Source of the DNA: Sandaracinaceae bacterium
GTDB lineage: Bacteria; Myxococcota_A; Polyangia; Polyangiales; Houyiibacteriaceae
Reading direction: 5' to 3'
DNA length: 64,000 nucleotides
Assembly (NCBI GenBank): GCA_020633075.1
Contig: JACKEI010000004.1
Span: 1-64,000 of the forward strand
Position 1 is the stretch's first letter, and the number at the start of each line of letters is the position of its first letter. The position numbers and the translations under genes were made by a program. Below are positions 52,918 to 61,529 of the stretch, piece after piece. The notes beneath the pieces were generated by a model. The model worked only from the letters and a program-made list of their open reading frames with translations. It was not told where the DNA came from and did no database searches.

Positions 52918-54324
52918 TCACGAAGCGCGCGCGGCGGCCACGCGGGCCACGCCCCAGACCAGCGCGGCCGCCAGCACGCCGGGCAGCACCTCGTACAGGT
53001 CGCCGGACCAGCCAGCCAGGTACCAGGCGCTGCTGGTGAGCAGCGCGGCGCCCATCATGAGCACGCCCAGCCGGTTGGTGAGGTGACCGCCGAACAGCCG
53101 CAGCACCAACACCGGCGCGAGCGTCGCGGCCAGCACGGACCAGGCGATGAGCACCAGGCGGAACACGCTCTCGGTGGCGTTGAGCGCGACCAGGAGCGCC
53201 AGCCCGCACACGGCGAAGGTGGCCAGCTTGGACGCCCGGCGGCTCTGCCGGTGGCGCGGCCAGACGTCCTGCGTGACCGCGGCGGAGCAGGCCAGCACCT
53301 GCGAGTCGGCCGTGGACATGGTCGCCGCGAAGAGCCCTGCCAGCACCAGGCCCACCGCGAACTCGGGCAGCAGCGCGCGCGACAGCTCGGGCAGGGCCAG
53401 CTCGCCCACCGAGGCCACACCGGAGTTGGCGAGGTCCGGCAGGATCACGCGCGCGTACAGCCCAGCCAGCACCGCCAGCAAGCTGAAGGGCACGAACCAC
53501 GCGAAGTACACGCGGCGCATGGGGGCGATGTCCTCCGGGGAGCGCAGGCTCATGGTGCGCACCACGATGTGCGGCTGACCGATGGCGCCGAAGCCGCCCA
53601 GCACGAAGGCGAACAGATACGCGACCCAGCCGAAGCGCGGCGTGCTGGGCCAGAGCTGCGTCAGCGCGGGGTCGATGCCGCGCAGCGTGTCCAGCAGCAC
53701 ACGCGGCGAGCCGGCTTCGGCCCACGCGAACGCCACGAGCACGATCATGGCGACCAGCATCACCAGAGACTGGGCGACGTCGGTCCAGATGGAGGCGCGG
53801 ATGCCGCCCGCCACGCTGTACAGCAGGACGATGGCCGCGCCGATGACCGCGCCCACCCACATGGGCCAGCCCAAGAGGGAGTGCAGCGCCAGGCTGCCGG
53901 CGTTGAGCTGCGCGGCGGCGTACACGCTCAGGAACGTGAAGGTCAGCAAGCCTCCGGCCACCAAGATGGCGCGGTCCACCTCGCCGTCGTCGCGGGTCGC
54001 CAGCAGCCGGGGCAGAGACGCCAGCTTCAGCCGCCCTGAGCGGGCGCGCACCCGTCGCTGTGCCAGGAGCCACGAGCTGAGGTCACCCAGCAGCCACGCG
54101 ATCTGGAACGACACGGCCTCGAGCCCCGAGCTGTAGGCGTAGCCCAGCAGCCCCACGAACATGAAGCCGCTGTTGTTGGTGGCCACGGCCGACAGGCCCG
54201 CCAGCCACGGGTGCACGTCGCGCCCCGCCAAGAGGTAGTCGTCGACGCTGTCCGAGGCGCGCGTCGCGGCCACTGCGCCCACCGCCGTGAAGCACAGGAG
54301 CGCCGCGATGAAGCCGAGCCACAC
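52918..54324 (-). CDS. Sodium:solute symporter (SSS family)
   Basis: 468 aa from GTG 54324, 6 bp after ectC. About 13 TM helices; SSS signatures include DDYLLAGRDVHPWLAGLSAVATNNSGFMFVG (with Na-site Ser/Asn), SVAGGIRASIWTDVAQSL and FAATMSTADSQVLACSAAVTQD. Such carriers import proline, betaine or related solutes with sodium. Co-operonic with ectABC, it is likely an ectoine or proline-type osmolyte uptake system. Confidence 0.9.
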   Translation of the reverse strand: MWLGFIAALLCFTAVGAVAATRASDSVDDYLLAGRDVHPWLAGLSAVATNNSGFMFVGLLGYAYSSGLEAVSFQIAWLLGDLSSWLLAQRRVRARSGRLKLASLPRLLATRDDGEVDRAILVAGGLLTFTFLSVYAAAQLNAGSLALHSLLGWPMWVGAVIGAAIVLLYSVAGGIRASIWTDVAQSLVMLVAMIVLVAFAWAEAGSPRVLLDTLRGIDPALTQLWPSTPRFGWVAYLFAFVLGGFGAIGQPHIVVRTMSLRSPEDIAPMRRVYFAWFVPFSLLAVLAGLYARVILPDLANSGVASVGELALPELSRALLPEFAVGLVLAGLFAATMSTADSQVLACSAAVTQDVWPRHRQSRRASKLATFAVCGLALLVALNATESVFRLVLIAWSVLAATLAPVLVLRLFGGHLTNRLGVLMMGAALLTSSAWYLAGWSGDLYEVLPGVLAAALVWGVARVAAARAS

Positions 54325-54330
54325 GCCGGG

Positions 54331-54717
54331 TCAGCCGCCCGGCGCGGGATATGCGCCGTCTGCGTCGTGCGTCTCGCGCCCGGTCACGGGCGGGTTGAAG
54401 ACACACACCATGCGCATCGCGGTCTCCGCGTGGAGCACGTGCTTGTCGTGCTTGTCGAGCGCGTACACGGTGCCGGCCTCGATGGGCCACTCGCGTCCGT
54501 CGTCCACCGTCACGACCTTGCCCTTGCCCTCGATGCAGTAGACGGCCTCGAGGTGGTGCCGATACCACAGCTTGGTCGCCGTGCCGGCGTGGATGAGCGT
54601 GTCGTGCAGGGAGTACCCCATGTTGTCGTCAGCCAGCAGCAGGCGACGGCTGTTCCAGGTCTCGCCGTGCACGTCTTGCGGGCCACCGACGATGTCGTCC
54701 AGTCGTACGGTCTTCAT
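54331..54717 (-). CDS. ectC: L-ectoine synthase
   Basis: 128 aa. Cupin that cyclises N-gamma-acetyl-diaminobutyrate to ectoine (EC 4.2.1.108). Family motifs TWNSRRLLLADDNMGYSLHDT, LWYRHHLEAVYCIEGKG and ALDKHDKHVL are intact, including the metal-binding Glu/Tyr/His pattern. Starts 2 bp after the ectB stop. Confidence 0.97.
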   Translation of the reverse strand: MKTVRLDDIVGGPQDVHGETWNSRRLLLADDNMGYSLHDTLIHAGTATKLWYRHHLEAVYCIEGKGKVVTVDDGREWPIEAGTVYALDKHDKHVLHAETAMRMVCVFNPPVTGRETHDADGAYPAPGG

Positions 54718-54719
54718 GC

Positions 54720-56009
54720 TTACTCCGCGGCCGAGGCGCTGTCGCGCTCGCCGCCCGCTTGCACCGCAGCGTCGATCGCCGCGGCTAGAATGGTGAGGCC
54801 CTCGCGCAGGAGGGCGTCGTCGATGACCAGCGGGCACAGCACCTTGAGCACCTGGTCGTTGGTGCCGGCCGTCTCGATCATCAGACCGCGCCGGAACGCT
54901 TCGCGCGTTGCGCGCGCCGCCACCTCGGGCGTGCACTCGACCCCCAGGATCATGCCGCGGCCGCGCACCTCACCCAGCTCGTCCGGGTGCCGCTTGGCGA
55001 TGGTCTCGAGCTCCTCGCGGATGATGGCGCCCTTGCGCTGCACCTCGCGCGTGAGGGAGTCGTCCTTCCAGTACACGCGCAACGCGGCCGTGGCCGTGAC
55101 GAAGGCCGGGTTGTGCCCGCGGAAGGTGCCGTTGTGCTCACCCGGCGCCCAGACGTCGAGCTCCGGCTTCAGCAACACCAGGGAGAGGGGCAGCCCGTAA
55201 CCGCTGAGCGACTTCGACAGGCACACGATGTCGGGGACGATGCCGGCCTCCTCGAACGAGAAGAAGGTGCCGGTGCGCCCGCAGCCCACCTGGATGTCGT
55301 CCACGATGAGCAGGATGTCGTGCCGCGTGGTCAGGGCGCGCAGCTTCTGGAGCCAGTCCGCGCTGGCGACGTTGATGCCTCCCTCGGCCTGCACGGTCTC
55401 CACCACCACCGCAGCGGGCACGTCGAAGCCGCTGCTGGTGTCTTCCAGCAAGGCCTCGAACTGTGCGAGCGAGTCCACCTCCGGGCCGAAGTACCCGCAG
55501 AAGGGCAGCAGGTTGGACGGGTCCACCGGGACGCCCGCGCCCTGGCGCTTGCCTTGGTTGCCCGTCACCGCGAGCGAACCGAGGGTCATGCCGTGGAACG
55601 CGTTGGTGAACGACGCGATGCCGGTGCGGCCCGTGACCTTGCGCGCCAGCTTGAGCGCGGCCTCCACGGCGTTGGTGCCCGTGGGCCCCGGGAACTGCAC
55701 CTTGTAGTCCAGCCCGCGCGGCGTGAGCACCGTGCGCTCGAGCTCCTCGAGCAGCTCGCGCTTGGCCTGCGTGTGCAGGTCGAGGGCGTGCGTGATGTTG
55801 TCGCCGGTCAGGTACTCCAGCAGCGCGCCCTTGAGCGGCTCGGGGTTGTGGCCGTAGTTGAGCGCGCCGGCACCGGCGAAGAAGTCGATGTAGCGGCGCC
55901 CTTGCTCATCCCACAGCTCGGCGCCCTTGCTGCGCGCGAAGACGGCGGGGAACGAGCGGCAGTAGCCCCTCACCTCGGACTCGCGTCGTGCGAAGACCTG
56001 CATGTTCAT
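54720..56009 (-). CDS. ectB: Diaminobutyrate--2-oxoglutarate transaminase
   Basis: 429 aa from ATG 56009 with gagag upstream, overlapping the ectA stop (ATGA). Class III PLP aminotransferase: FPGPTGTNAVEAALKLARK, NAFHGMTLGSLAVTGN, IVDDIQVGCGRTGTFFSFE and the PLP Lys in CLSKSLSGYGLPL. Transfers an amino group to aspartate-semialdehyde to give L-2,4-diaminobutyrate. Confidence 0.97.
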   Translation of the reverse strand: MNMQVFARRESEVRGYCRSFPAVFARSKGAELWDEQGRRYIDFFAGAGALNYGHNPEPLKGALLEYLTGDNITHALDLHTQAKRELLEELERTVLTPRGLDYKVQFPGPTGTNAVEAALKLARKVTGRTGIASFTNAFHGMTLGSLAVTGNQGKRQGAGVPVDPSNLLPFCGYFGPEVDSLAQFEALLEDTSSGFDVPAAVVVETVQAEGGINVASADWLQKLRALTTRHDILLIVDDIQVGCGRTGTFFSFEEAGIVPDIVCLSKSLSGYGLPLSLVLLKPELDVWAPGEHNGTFRGHNPAFVTATAALRVYWKDDSLTREVQRKGAIIREELETIAKRHPDELGEVRGRGMILGVECTPEVAARATREAFRRGLMIETAGTNDQVLKVLCPLVIDDALLREGLTILAAAIDAAVQAGGERDSASAAE

Positions 56010-56557
56010 GGTGTCTCTCCTTGCTCTCTGAGCGGCCCTATTCGGACGAGGCACTCGGCGTCGTGACCGTTGGGGAACCAGGCCGCGGGGTAGTCCTCGC
56101 GGGCCTCGAAGGGCGCGTCGTGGCGGCGGGCGAGGCCCTCGAACAACCGCATGGACGCTTGGTTGGTTGGACCCACGTGCGCCTCGACGAAGCGGTAGCG
56201 GGCCGGGTCGCGCGCGAGGATGTCGTCGACCAGCCGGCCGGCCAGGCCCAGCCCGCGACCAGCCGGGGCGACCGCCACCTGCCAGACGAAGAGGGTGTGC
56301 GGTGTGTCCGAGGGCGCGAGCCCAACCACAAAGCCCAGCAGCTCGCCGTCACGCTCTGCCAGGCTGCACTGCGCCGCGAAGCGATCGCACGCGAGCAGGT
56401 AGGCGTAGGCGGAGTTGACGTCCAGGCCGCCCCAGGTGCGCACGGCGTCGTACACCCGGCGGCCGTCCTGCGCGCAGGGAGGCCGGAGCGTGACGTGCCC
56501 GTCGGCTGGAGCGGGCGCAGCGACGTGCGCCGCCTGCTGGGGTTCGTTGGCGACCAT
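56006..56557 (-). CDS. ectA: L-2,4-diaminobutyrate acetyltransferase
   Basis: 183 aa from ATG 56557. GNAT domain specific to ectoine synthesis: LDVNSAYAYLLACDRFAAQCSLAERDG, FVVGLAPSDTPHTLFVWQVAVAP, GRGLGLAGRLVDDIL and EAHVGPTNQASMRLFEGLA. Acetylates diaminobutyrate with acetyl-CoA. First gene of ectABC-symporter; divergent from a MarR gene. Confidence 0.96.
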   Translation of the reverse strand: MVANEPQQAAHVAAPAPADGHVTLRPPCAQDGRRVYDAVRTWGGLDVNSAYAYLLACDRFAAQCSLAERDGELLGFVVGLAPSDTPHTLFVWQVAVAPAGRGLGLAGRLVDDILARDPARYRFVEAHVGPTNQASMRLFEGLARRHDAPFEAREDYPAAWFPNGHDAECLVRIGPLREQGETP

Positions 56558-56679
56558 GTTCCAAGCCTTGTTTGAACGGTAATCACCACATGTCAACTTG
56601 TTTGTGTGCACATCATTAGTGTGCAATCAGATTTTACACGTGTGTTCTCGTTTCCCAGCTCCGCTATCCTGCGCCGGTC
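56558..56679. promoter_or_regulatory. ectA/MarR divergent promoter region
   Basis: 122 bp, the AT-richest intergenic stretch after the Fur-like site. Minus-strand ttgaca (56591-56596) is a perfect -35 hexamer for ectA, with no strong -10 at 17 bp. Perfect 8-bp palindromes tgtgcaca (56605-56612) and acacgtgt (56636-56643) and a gtgtgca direct repeat could be operators for the MarR/EctR protein. Confidence 0.6.
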
Positions 56680-57168
56680 ATGCCTCCCCCTGAGCTGGGT
56701 CTCATCGAGCCCGTGGACACCGCGAGTGAGGCCATCCTCTTGGCGTTGCGGCGCATCAGCCGGCGCGTCTCGCTGCACTCGAAGCAGCTGTCGCGGCATT
56801 CCGGGCTGACGCTGCCGCAGCTGGTGTGCCTGAAGGTGCTGACGCAGCTGCCCGACGACAGCGCCACGGTGGCGGCCATCGGGCAAGCCATGCGGCTGAG
56901 CTCGCCCACGGTGACCGGCATCCTCGACCGCCTCGAGCGCGGCGGCTACGTGCAGCGGCTGCGGGACACCGTGGACCGGCGGCGTGTCTTCGTGCGCCTG
57001 ACGCCGGCCGGGCACGCAAAGGTGCACGCGCTGCCGACCCCGCTGGACGACGGCTTCACGGAGCGCTTTCGCGCGCTGCCGCTCACGGAGCGCGAGACGA
57101 TCCTGGCGAGCCTCGAGCGCATCGTGGCGCTGATGGAGGTGGACGAGCCGCTCGGCGACGAAGCCTGA
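56680..57168 (+). CDS. ectR: MarR-family regulator (EctR-like)
   Basis: 162 aa. Winged HTH: LTLPQLVCLKVLTQLPDDSATVAAIGQAMRLSSPTVTGILDRLERGGYVQRLRDTVDRRRVFVRLTPAG. MarR-type EctR repressors control ectABC in halophilic methylotrophs and other bacteria, and this gene is directly divergent from ectA. Name is assigned from context; the protein family itself is certain. Confidence 0.88.
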   Translation: MPPPELGLIEPVDTASEAILLALRRISRRVSLHSKQLSRHSGLTLPQLVCLKVLTQLPDDSATVAAIGQAMRLSSPTVTGILDRLERGGYVQRLRDTVDRRRVFVRLTPAGHAKVHALPTPLDDGFTERFRALPLTERETILASLERIVALMEVDEPLGDEA

Positions 57169-57180
57169 GCGCCGCGCGCC

Positions 57181-57822
57181 TCAGCCCGTGATCACGTTCT
57201 GGATGCCCGTGCGCAGCATGGACACCGCCAGCGCCGCGAGCACCAAGCTCATGACCTTGCCGGTGGCGCGCACCACGGCGCGACCGAAGGCGCGGCGCAC
57301 GAGCTCCGCGTTCATGAGCAGCAGCGCGTTGAGCGCGAAGTTGGCCAGGAACGCGAGCAGCGTGGGCAGCACCCCGCGCGTCTGGCCGAAGACCAAGAGC
57401 GCGGTCATGCCGGCCGGACCGAGCAAGATGGGGATGCCCAGCGGCACGATGGCGATCTCGTGGGCACCGTCCTCGGCGCTCACCAGCGCGTCCCCGCGCG
57501 GCTCGAGCGACTCGTCCAGGTCCTTGGCGCGCTGCTTGCGGTCCATGCGCGAGAAGAGCAGGTCGTGAATGGCGAACACCAGCAGGACGAGCCCGCCCGC
57601 GATGCGCAAGTCCTCGAGCGAGAGGCCCCACCAGCTCAGCAGACCGCCGCCCGCCACGGTGATCACGACCCCGACGATCAACACGGTGGTCAGCGCGTCG
57701 CGCGTGGTGTGGGCGCGCACCTCGCGGGGCACCTCCTCGAGGATGCCCAGCGCGACGGGGAGCACGGGCAGGATGTTGGTGATGGCCAGCATCGGGAGAA
57801 ACACGCTGAAGAAATCGTTCAC
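57181..57822 (-). CDS. MarC-family integral membrane protein
   Basis: 213 aa from GTG 57822; the frame stays open far upstream but that part is antisense to other genes. Six TM helices, with the family features FLPMLAITNILPVLPVALGI, AIVPLGIPILLGPAGMTALLV and NALLLMNAELVRRAFG. MarC/UPF0056 proteins were once linked to multidrug resistance; their function is unknown. Convergent with the MarR gene (12-bp gap). Confidence 0.9.
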   Translation of the reverse strand: MNDFFSVFLPMLAITNILPVLPVALGILEEVPREVRAHTTRDALTTVLIVGVVITVAGGGLLSWWGLSLEDLRIAGGLVLLVFAIHDLLFSRMDRKQRAKDLDESLEPRGDALVSAEDGAHEIAIVPLGIPILLGPAGMTALLVFGQTRGVLPTLLAFLANFALNALLLMNAELVRRAFGRAVVRATGKVMSLVLAALAVSMLRTGIQNVITG

Positions 57823-57912
57823 GGGGGGCACCGTAGCAGGCTCGCCCGCTGGGCAAGCCGGACGATCCGTGCTTGAAGGCTCGTGCGGCGCAGGCCGTGC
57901 ACGGCGCTCAGC

Positions 57913-58617
57913 ATGAAACGACACGTCCTGATCGACACGGCTCCCCTCCCGCACGGCGGCGCGCTCGGCTTGTACGAGGACGGCGACGACCTGGTGATCC
58001 GTATCGAGGGCGGGCCAGGCGCTCCGCTCATGAGCACGCGCATGCACGGCTCCGAGGACGCGCTGGGGCGCATCCCCTGTGAGCGCCTGGCGGGGCGCAG
58101 CAAGGCGCGCGTGCTGGTGGGGGGCCTGGGCATGGGCTTCACGCTGCGCGCGGCGCTGGACCCGCTGCGCGCCGACGCGCGGGTGGTGGTGGCGGAGCTG
58201 GTGCCCGGCGTGGTGGCCTGGAACGAGGGTGTGCTGGGCGAGCGCGCGGGCTGGCCCCTGCGCGACCCGCGCACCGAGGTGCGCGTGGTGGACGTGGCCA
58301 AAGTGCTCAAGGCGGAGCCCCTGGGCTACGACGCCATCCTGCTGGACGTGGACAACGGCCCCGACGGGCTGACCCAGCAGCGCAACGACTGGCTGTACAC
58401 GCGCGCCGGGCTGGACGTGGCGCATCAGGCGCTGCGTCCGGGTGGTCTGCTGACGATCTGGTCCGCCGGCGCCGACGACCGCTTCGCGGTGCGCATGCGC
58501 AAGGCGGGCTTCGCGGTGGAGGACGTGAAGGTCTTTGCGCACGGCAACCGGGGCACGCGGCACACGCTGTGGATCGGCACCAAGCAGGCCGGCCGCGGTC
58601 CGCGGGCGACGCGCTAG
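57913..58617 (+). CDS. Spermidine synthase-like methyltransferase-fold protein
   Basis: 234 aa from ATG 57913. SAM/decarboxylated-SAM Rossmann core ARVLVGGLGMGFTLRAALD, VVVAELVPGVVAWN, DAILLDVDNGPDGL, with a N-terminal beta region. The DNGPDGL replaces the DxTDP-type active loop of true spermidine synthases, so it may not make polyamines. No speD partner. Confidence 0.82.
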   Translation: MKRHVLIDTAPLPHGGALGLYEDGDDLVIRIEGGPGAPLMSTRMHGSEDALGRIPCERLAGRSKARVLVGGLGMGFTLRAALDPLRADARVVVAELVPGVVAWNEGVLGERAGWPLRDPRTEVRVVDVAKVLKAEPLGYDAILLDVDNGPDGLTQQRNDWLYTRAGLDVAHQALRPGGLLTIWSAGADDRFAVRMRKAGFAVEDVKVFAHGNRGTRHTLWIGTKQAGRGPRATR

Positions 58618-58718
58618 CGGCGGATGGGCGGCGGGCTGACGGCTCGCGAGCGGCGCGCTCCCGGCGGGCGAGCGGCGACCGAGCGGCGCGCTGCCGGGGA
58701 GGCTGCTAGGGTCGCGGG

Positions 58719-59684
58719 ATGGTGGTGCAGGGCAGTGGGCAGGGGCTTCGGGAGCCCTCGTTGCAGACGGTGCGGGAGCGGGCCCTCGACGCGCTCGGTC
58801 AGTGGCACGCGCAAGCGCCGTGGGGGCGCAAGGACCCCGCGACCCTGGCCATCGACGACGTGCTGGCGGTGGGGCCGACGCAGGTGGTGCTGGAGTCCGT
58901 GTTCGAGCGGCGCGGGGTGCGCTACGCGCTGCGGCGAGCACCCGACAAGCCGGCTGTGCCGGCGGTGGGGCCGGATCCGTGGAGCGTGACGCTGGAGCAC
59001 CCGAGCAGCCCCGTGCTGCGCCGCGAGCTGACCCTGCAGCTGCCGGGGACCCTGCACATGGAGTGCAGCGTGTGCGGCACCTCGGGTGAGATGCACTGCC
59101 TGCGCTGTGGCGGCTCGGGCTACAGCTCGGAGGGGGGCGGCACCGAGTCCTGCTTCCACTGCCGCGCGAGAGGCCTGGTGGTGTGCGACACCTGCGACGG
59201 CTCCGGCGGTGTGCTGGGGGAGCCCACGGTGTGGTCGCTGCTGGACCGGCACCGCGAGGTGCGCACGGTGGAAGACGAGGCGCTGCCCATGGACGTGTTC
59301 TTCGCGCTGCACGGCGCGCGCACGCAGCGCAGCGACGCAACCGACGGCGGCGGCAGCAGCGACGGCAGCGTGGTGATCCACGAGCAGACCGGCGAGCGCG
59401 TGCACGCGCTGCAGCGCTCGCAGGGCTACCGCGACGACGCCCTGCACGGAGCCGAGGCCAGGCTGCACCAGGTGGTCGGTAAGCTGGCTGCGGCGCCCGG
59501 CGTGCCCAGCACGGACCGCATCCACCGGCAGCGCCTCGAGGTGCGGCAGGTGCCGGTGTACCAGGTGTGCTTGAGGAACGGCGAGTCCGTGTTCATCTAC
59601 GGCGACCCGCTGCAGCTGAGCCCACCGGAGACGCTGCTCACGCCGCTGGGCAAGCTGGCGCGCACCTTCGGGTGGTCGCGCTGA
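58719..59684 (+). CDS. Protein with DnaJ/SSUH2-like zinc-finger region
   Basis: 321 aa. Residues about 110-170 hold four CxxC pairs of CxxCxGxG type (CSVCGTSG, CLRCGGSG, CFHCRARG, CDTCDGSG), as in DnaJ cysteine-rich domains and SSUH2. No J domain. The flanks are beta-rich, and residues about 210-225 are Gly/Ser/Asp-rich. Possibly a zinc-stabilised scaffold or chaperone-like protein; function unknown. Confidence 0.8.
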   Translation: MVVQGSGQGLREPSLQTVRERALDALGQWHAQAPWGRKDPATLAIDDVLAVGPTQVVLESVFERRGVRYALRRAPDKPAVPAVGPDPWSVTLEHPSSPVLRRELTLQLPGTLHMECSVCGTSGEMHCLRCGGSGYSSEGGGTESCFHCRARGLVVCDTCDGSGGVLGEPTVWSLLDRHREVRTVEDEALPMDVFFALHGARTQRSDATDGGGSSDGSVVIHEQTGERVHALQRSQGYRDDALHGAEARLHQVVGKLAAAPGVPSTDRIHRQRLEVRQVPVYQVCLRNGESVFIYGDPLQLSPPETLLTPLGKLARTFGWSR

Positions 59685-59724
59685 GCCGGCGCCGCAGAGA
59701 GCCAACCCGGGCGGCGGCTCACGC

Positions 59725-60852
59725 TCAGCGCGCGCGCTGCACCCGCTGCATCAGGATCCCGTCGGGCGGAGGCTCAAAGCCCATGGAGGCGTAGAGCGCG
59801 TGCGCGTCACGCGTGCCCAGCATGACGCGCCGCAGGCCGGCGAGCTCCGGGTGGTCCACCAAGTTGCGCACCAGCGCGCGCCCGATGCCGCGCCCCCGGA
59901 AGGGCTGCGCCACGAACACGTCCGCCAGCCACGCGAAGGTGGCGCCGTCGGTCACCACGCGCCCGAAGGCCACCATCGCGCCCTCCGGCGTGTAGGCCGC
60001 CACCGTGAGCGAGCCCAGCACGGCGCGCACCAAGAGGTCCGGCGTGAGGTCCTTGGCCCAGTAGCTCTCGTCGCGCAGCCAACCCAGCAGGCGCGGCAGG
60101 TCCAGCTCGCGCGCGTCGCCCGAGAAGCGCACCTGGTCGTGGCCGACAAAGGGCGTGAGCCGCGGGGCGCGGGCCAGGCGGGCGGCGACCACCGAGGGCG
60201 GGGGCGCTGCGTCCGCGAGCGGATGCGTGGCGTCCGGCTCCGCGCGCAGGGAGCGCTCCACCAGCGGTAGCACGCCGGCCCAGTGCGGCAGGGGGAGGTC
60301 GCTGTCGTCGTCCACGGGACCCGTAGCGCGCAGCTTCACGGAGGCCTCGGCCAGCGAGAGCGCCACCACGCGCGTCACGCGCAGCTCCTCGGGCGTGGCC
60401 GGCCGGCACTCGGCGCTGCGGCCAGGCAGCGCGTGGTTGACCACGGCGTCGAGCGCTGCGCGCTTCTCGTCCTCCGTGTCCACCTCGCGCAGGCGGCCGA
60501 ACACGACCGCGCTCCGGTAGTTCATGGAGTGGTGGAAGGCGGAGCGGGCCAGCACGATTCCGTCGACGCGGGTGGCGCTCACACAGACCTCCACGTCCTC
60601 CGCGCGGGCGCCGCGCAAGAGGGCGTTGCCGATGGCCCCGTGCAGGTAGAGGGTGTCGTCGATGCGCCCGAAGGCCATGGGCAGCACCACGGGCGCGGGC
60701 GACGCGACCTGCACGATCACGCAGTCGTCCAGCAGGTCGTAGAGGGTCTGCCGGTCGCTGACCGCGCGCATGGCGCGACGGTGCAAGGTGGTGCGAGGCG
60801 TGGGCGAGAGGGGTGCGAGGGGCGCGGTGGCGTCAGGAGGCGTGTCTTCCAT
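59725..60852 (-). CDS. FMN split-barrel (NimA/PNPOx-like) and GNAT fusion
   Basis: 375 aa. Residues about 25-215 match flavin-nucleotide-binding split barrels (VVLPMAFGRIDDTLYLHGAIGNALL, FHHSMNYRSAVVFGRLREV, GVLPLVERSLRAEPD). Residues about 230-370 are a GNAT domain (WLADVFVAQPFRGRGIGRALVRNL, GLRRVMLGTRDAHALYASMGFEPP). A two-enzyme fusion: possible reductase plus acetyltransferase on one amine or nitro compound, or acyl-lysine-type regulation. Substrate unknown. Confidence 0.88.
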   Translation of the reverse strand: MEDTPPDATAPLAPLSPTPRTTLHRRAMRAVSDRQTLYDLLDDCVIVQVASPAPVVLPMAFGRIDDTLYLHGAIGNALLRGARAEDVEVCVSATRVDGIVLARSAFHHSMNYRSAVVFGRLREVDTEDEKRAALDAVVNHALPGRSAECRPATPEELRVTRVVALSLAEASVKLRATGPVDDDSDLPLPHWAGVLPLVERSLRAEPDATHPLADAAPPPSVVAARLARAPRLTPFVGHDQVRFSGDARELDLPRLLGWLRDESYWAKDLTPDLLVRAVLGSLTVAAYTPEGAMVAFGRVVTDGATFAWLADVFVAQPFRGRGIGRALVRNLVDHPELAGLRRVMLGTRDAHALYASMGFEPPPDGILMQRVQRAR

Positions 60853-60953
60853 GGCTGGAGCGTGCAGCCCAGCTGGTACCTCCGGAAGAGCCAGTTGTGC
60901 GAAACGAGACAGACCAGTTGCTGGCCCGTGCAGCGCCGCGCCGAGGGCTACGA

Positions 60954-60970
60954 GGCGCCGAAAAGGCGCC
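60954..60970. terminator. GC-rich stem-loop between convergent-side genes
   Basis: Two copies of ggcgcc separated by gaaaa form a 6-bp stem with 5-nt loop, 10 bp beyond the stop of the minus-strand membrane gene. No U-run follows, so intrinsic termination is uncertain. Confidence 0.35.
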
Positions 60971-60980
60971 GAAGAGGCGC

Positions 60981-61529
60981 TCAGTCCGCCCGCGCCGCGA
61001 CCCAGCGGGGCCAGGCGGGCAGGGACACCAGCAGCATGCCCAGCGCCAGCCCCACCACGCTGCTGTAGCCCAAGCAGCGGCAGCCGAGCGCGCCGGTGGC
61101 CACCACCATGGGCACGCCCGCGGCGAAGAAGGCGAGGGGGTTGCGGTCACGCTCCGCGCGGCGCGTGAACGCCACGCCCACCACGAGCCCGGTGACCGCG
61201 CAGGCCGGGAGGCACCAGGAGACGCAGGCGTCGCCCACGCACATGTGCCCAGAGGACTGCACCGCGTGCGTGACCGCGAAGGGCAGCGCCCCGTACACCA
61301 ACGCGGGCCGTACGGCGCGCCCGAAGGGGCCGCCGACGAAGACCGCCAGCAGGCCCACCACGAACGTCGCCGCCGCGAACCACGCCGCGCGCGGGTCGGA
61401 GCCGAGCGCGAGCGCGAGCCCCATGTAGAGCAGGGCCGGGGCCGCGTGGCCGAGCGCCATGCGCGCGCGTCCGCGTCGGTACGCGGCGTGGGCGGCGGTG
61501 GTGGTGATGGGGTCAGGTCCCATGGACAT
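60981..61529 (-). CDS. Cys-containing multi-pass membrane protein, putative anti-sigma
   Basis: 182 aa, overlapping the sigma gene by 17 bp. About six hydrophobic helices; Cys-rich loop HMCVGDACVSWCLPAC and GCRCLGYSS. Layout recalls NrsF (DUF1109)-type membrane anti-sigma factors, but it is shorter and not a clear match. Context with an ECF sigma factor is the main reason for the guess. Confidence 0.6.
   Translation of the reverse strand: MSMGPDPITTTAAHAAYRRGRARMALGHAAPALLYMGLALALGSDPRAAWFAAATFVVGLLAVFVGGPFGRAVRPALVYGALPFAVTHAVQSSGHMCVGDACVSWCLPACAVTGLVVGVAFTRRAERDRNPLAFFAAGVPMVVATGALGCRCLGYSSVVGLALGMLLVSLPAWPRWVAARAD

Noticed and set aside
57913..58617. True spermidine synthase
   Set aside because: The active-site loop is DNGPDGL instead of the usual Asp-containing motif and no speD or polyamine gene is adjacent.
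57823..59340. N-terminal extension of the MarC frame to about 719 aa
   Set aside because: Cys/Arg/Pro-rich and antisense to two real genes; MarC begins at GTG 57822.
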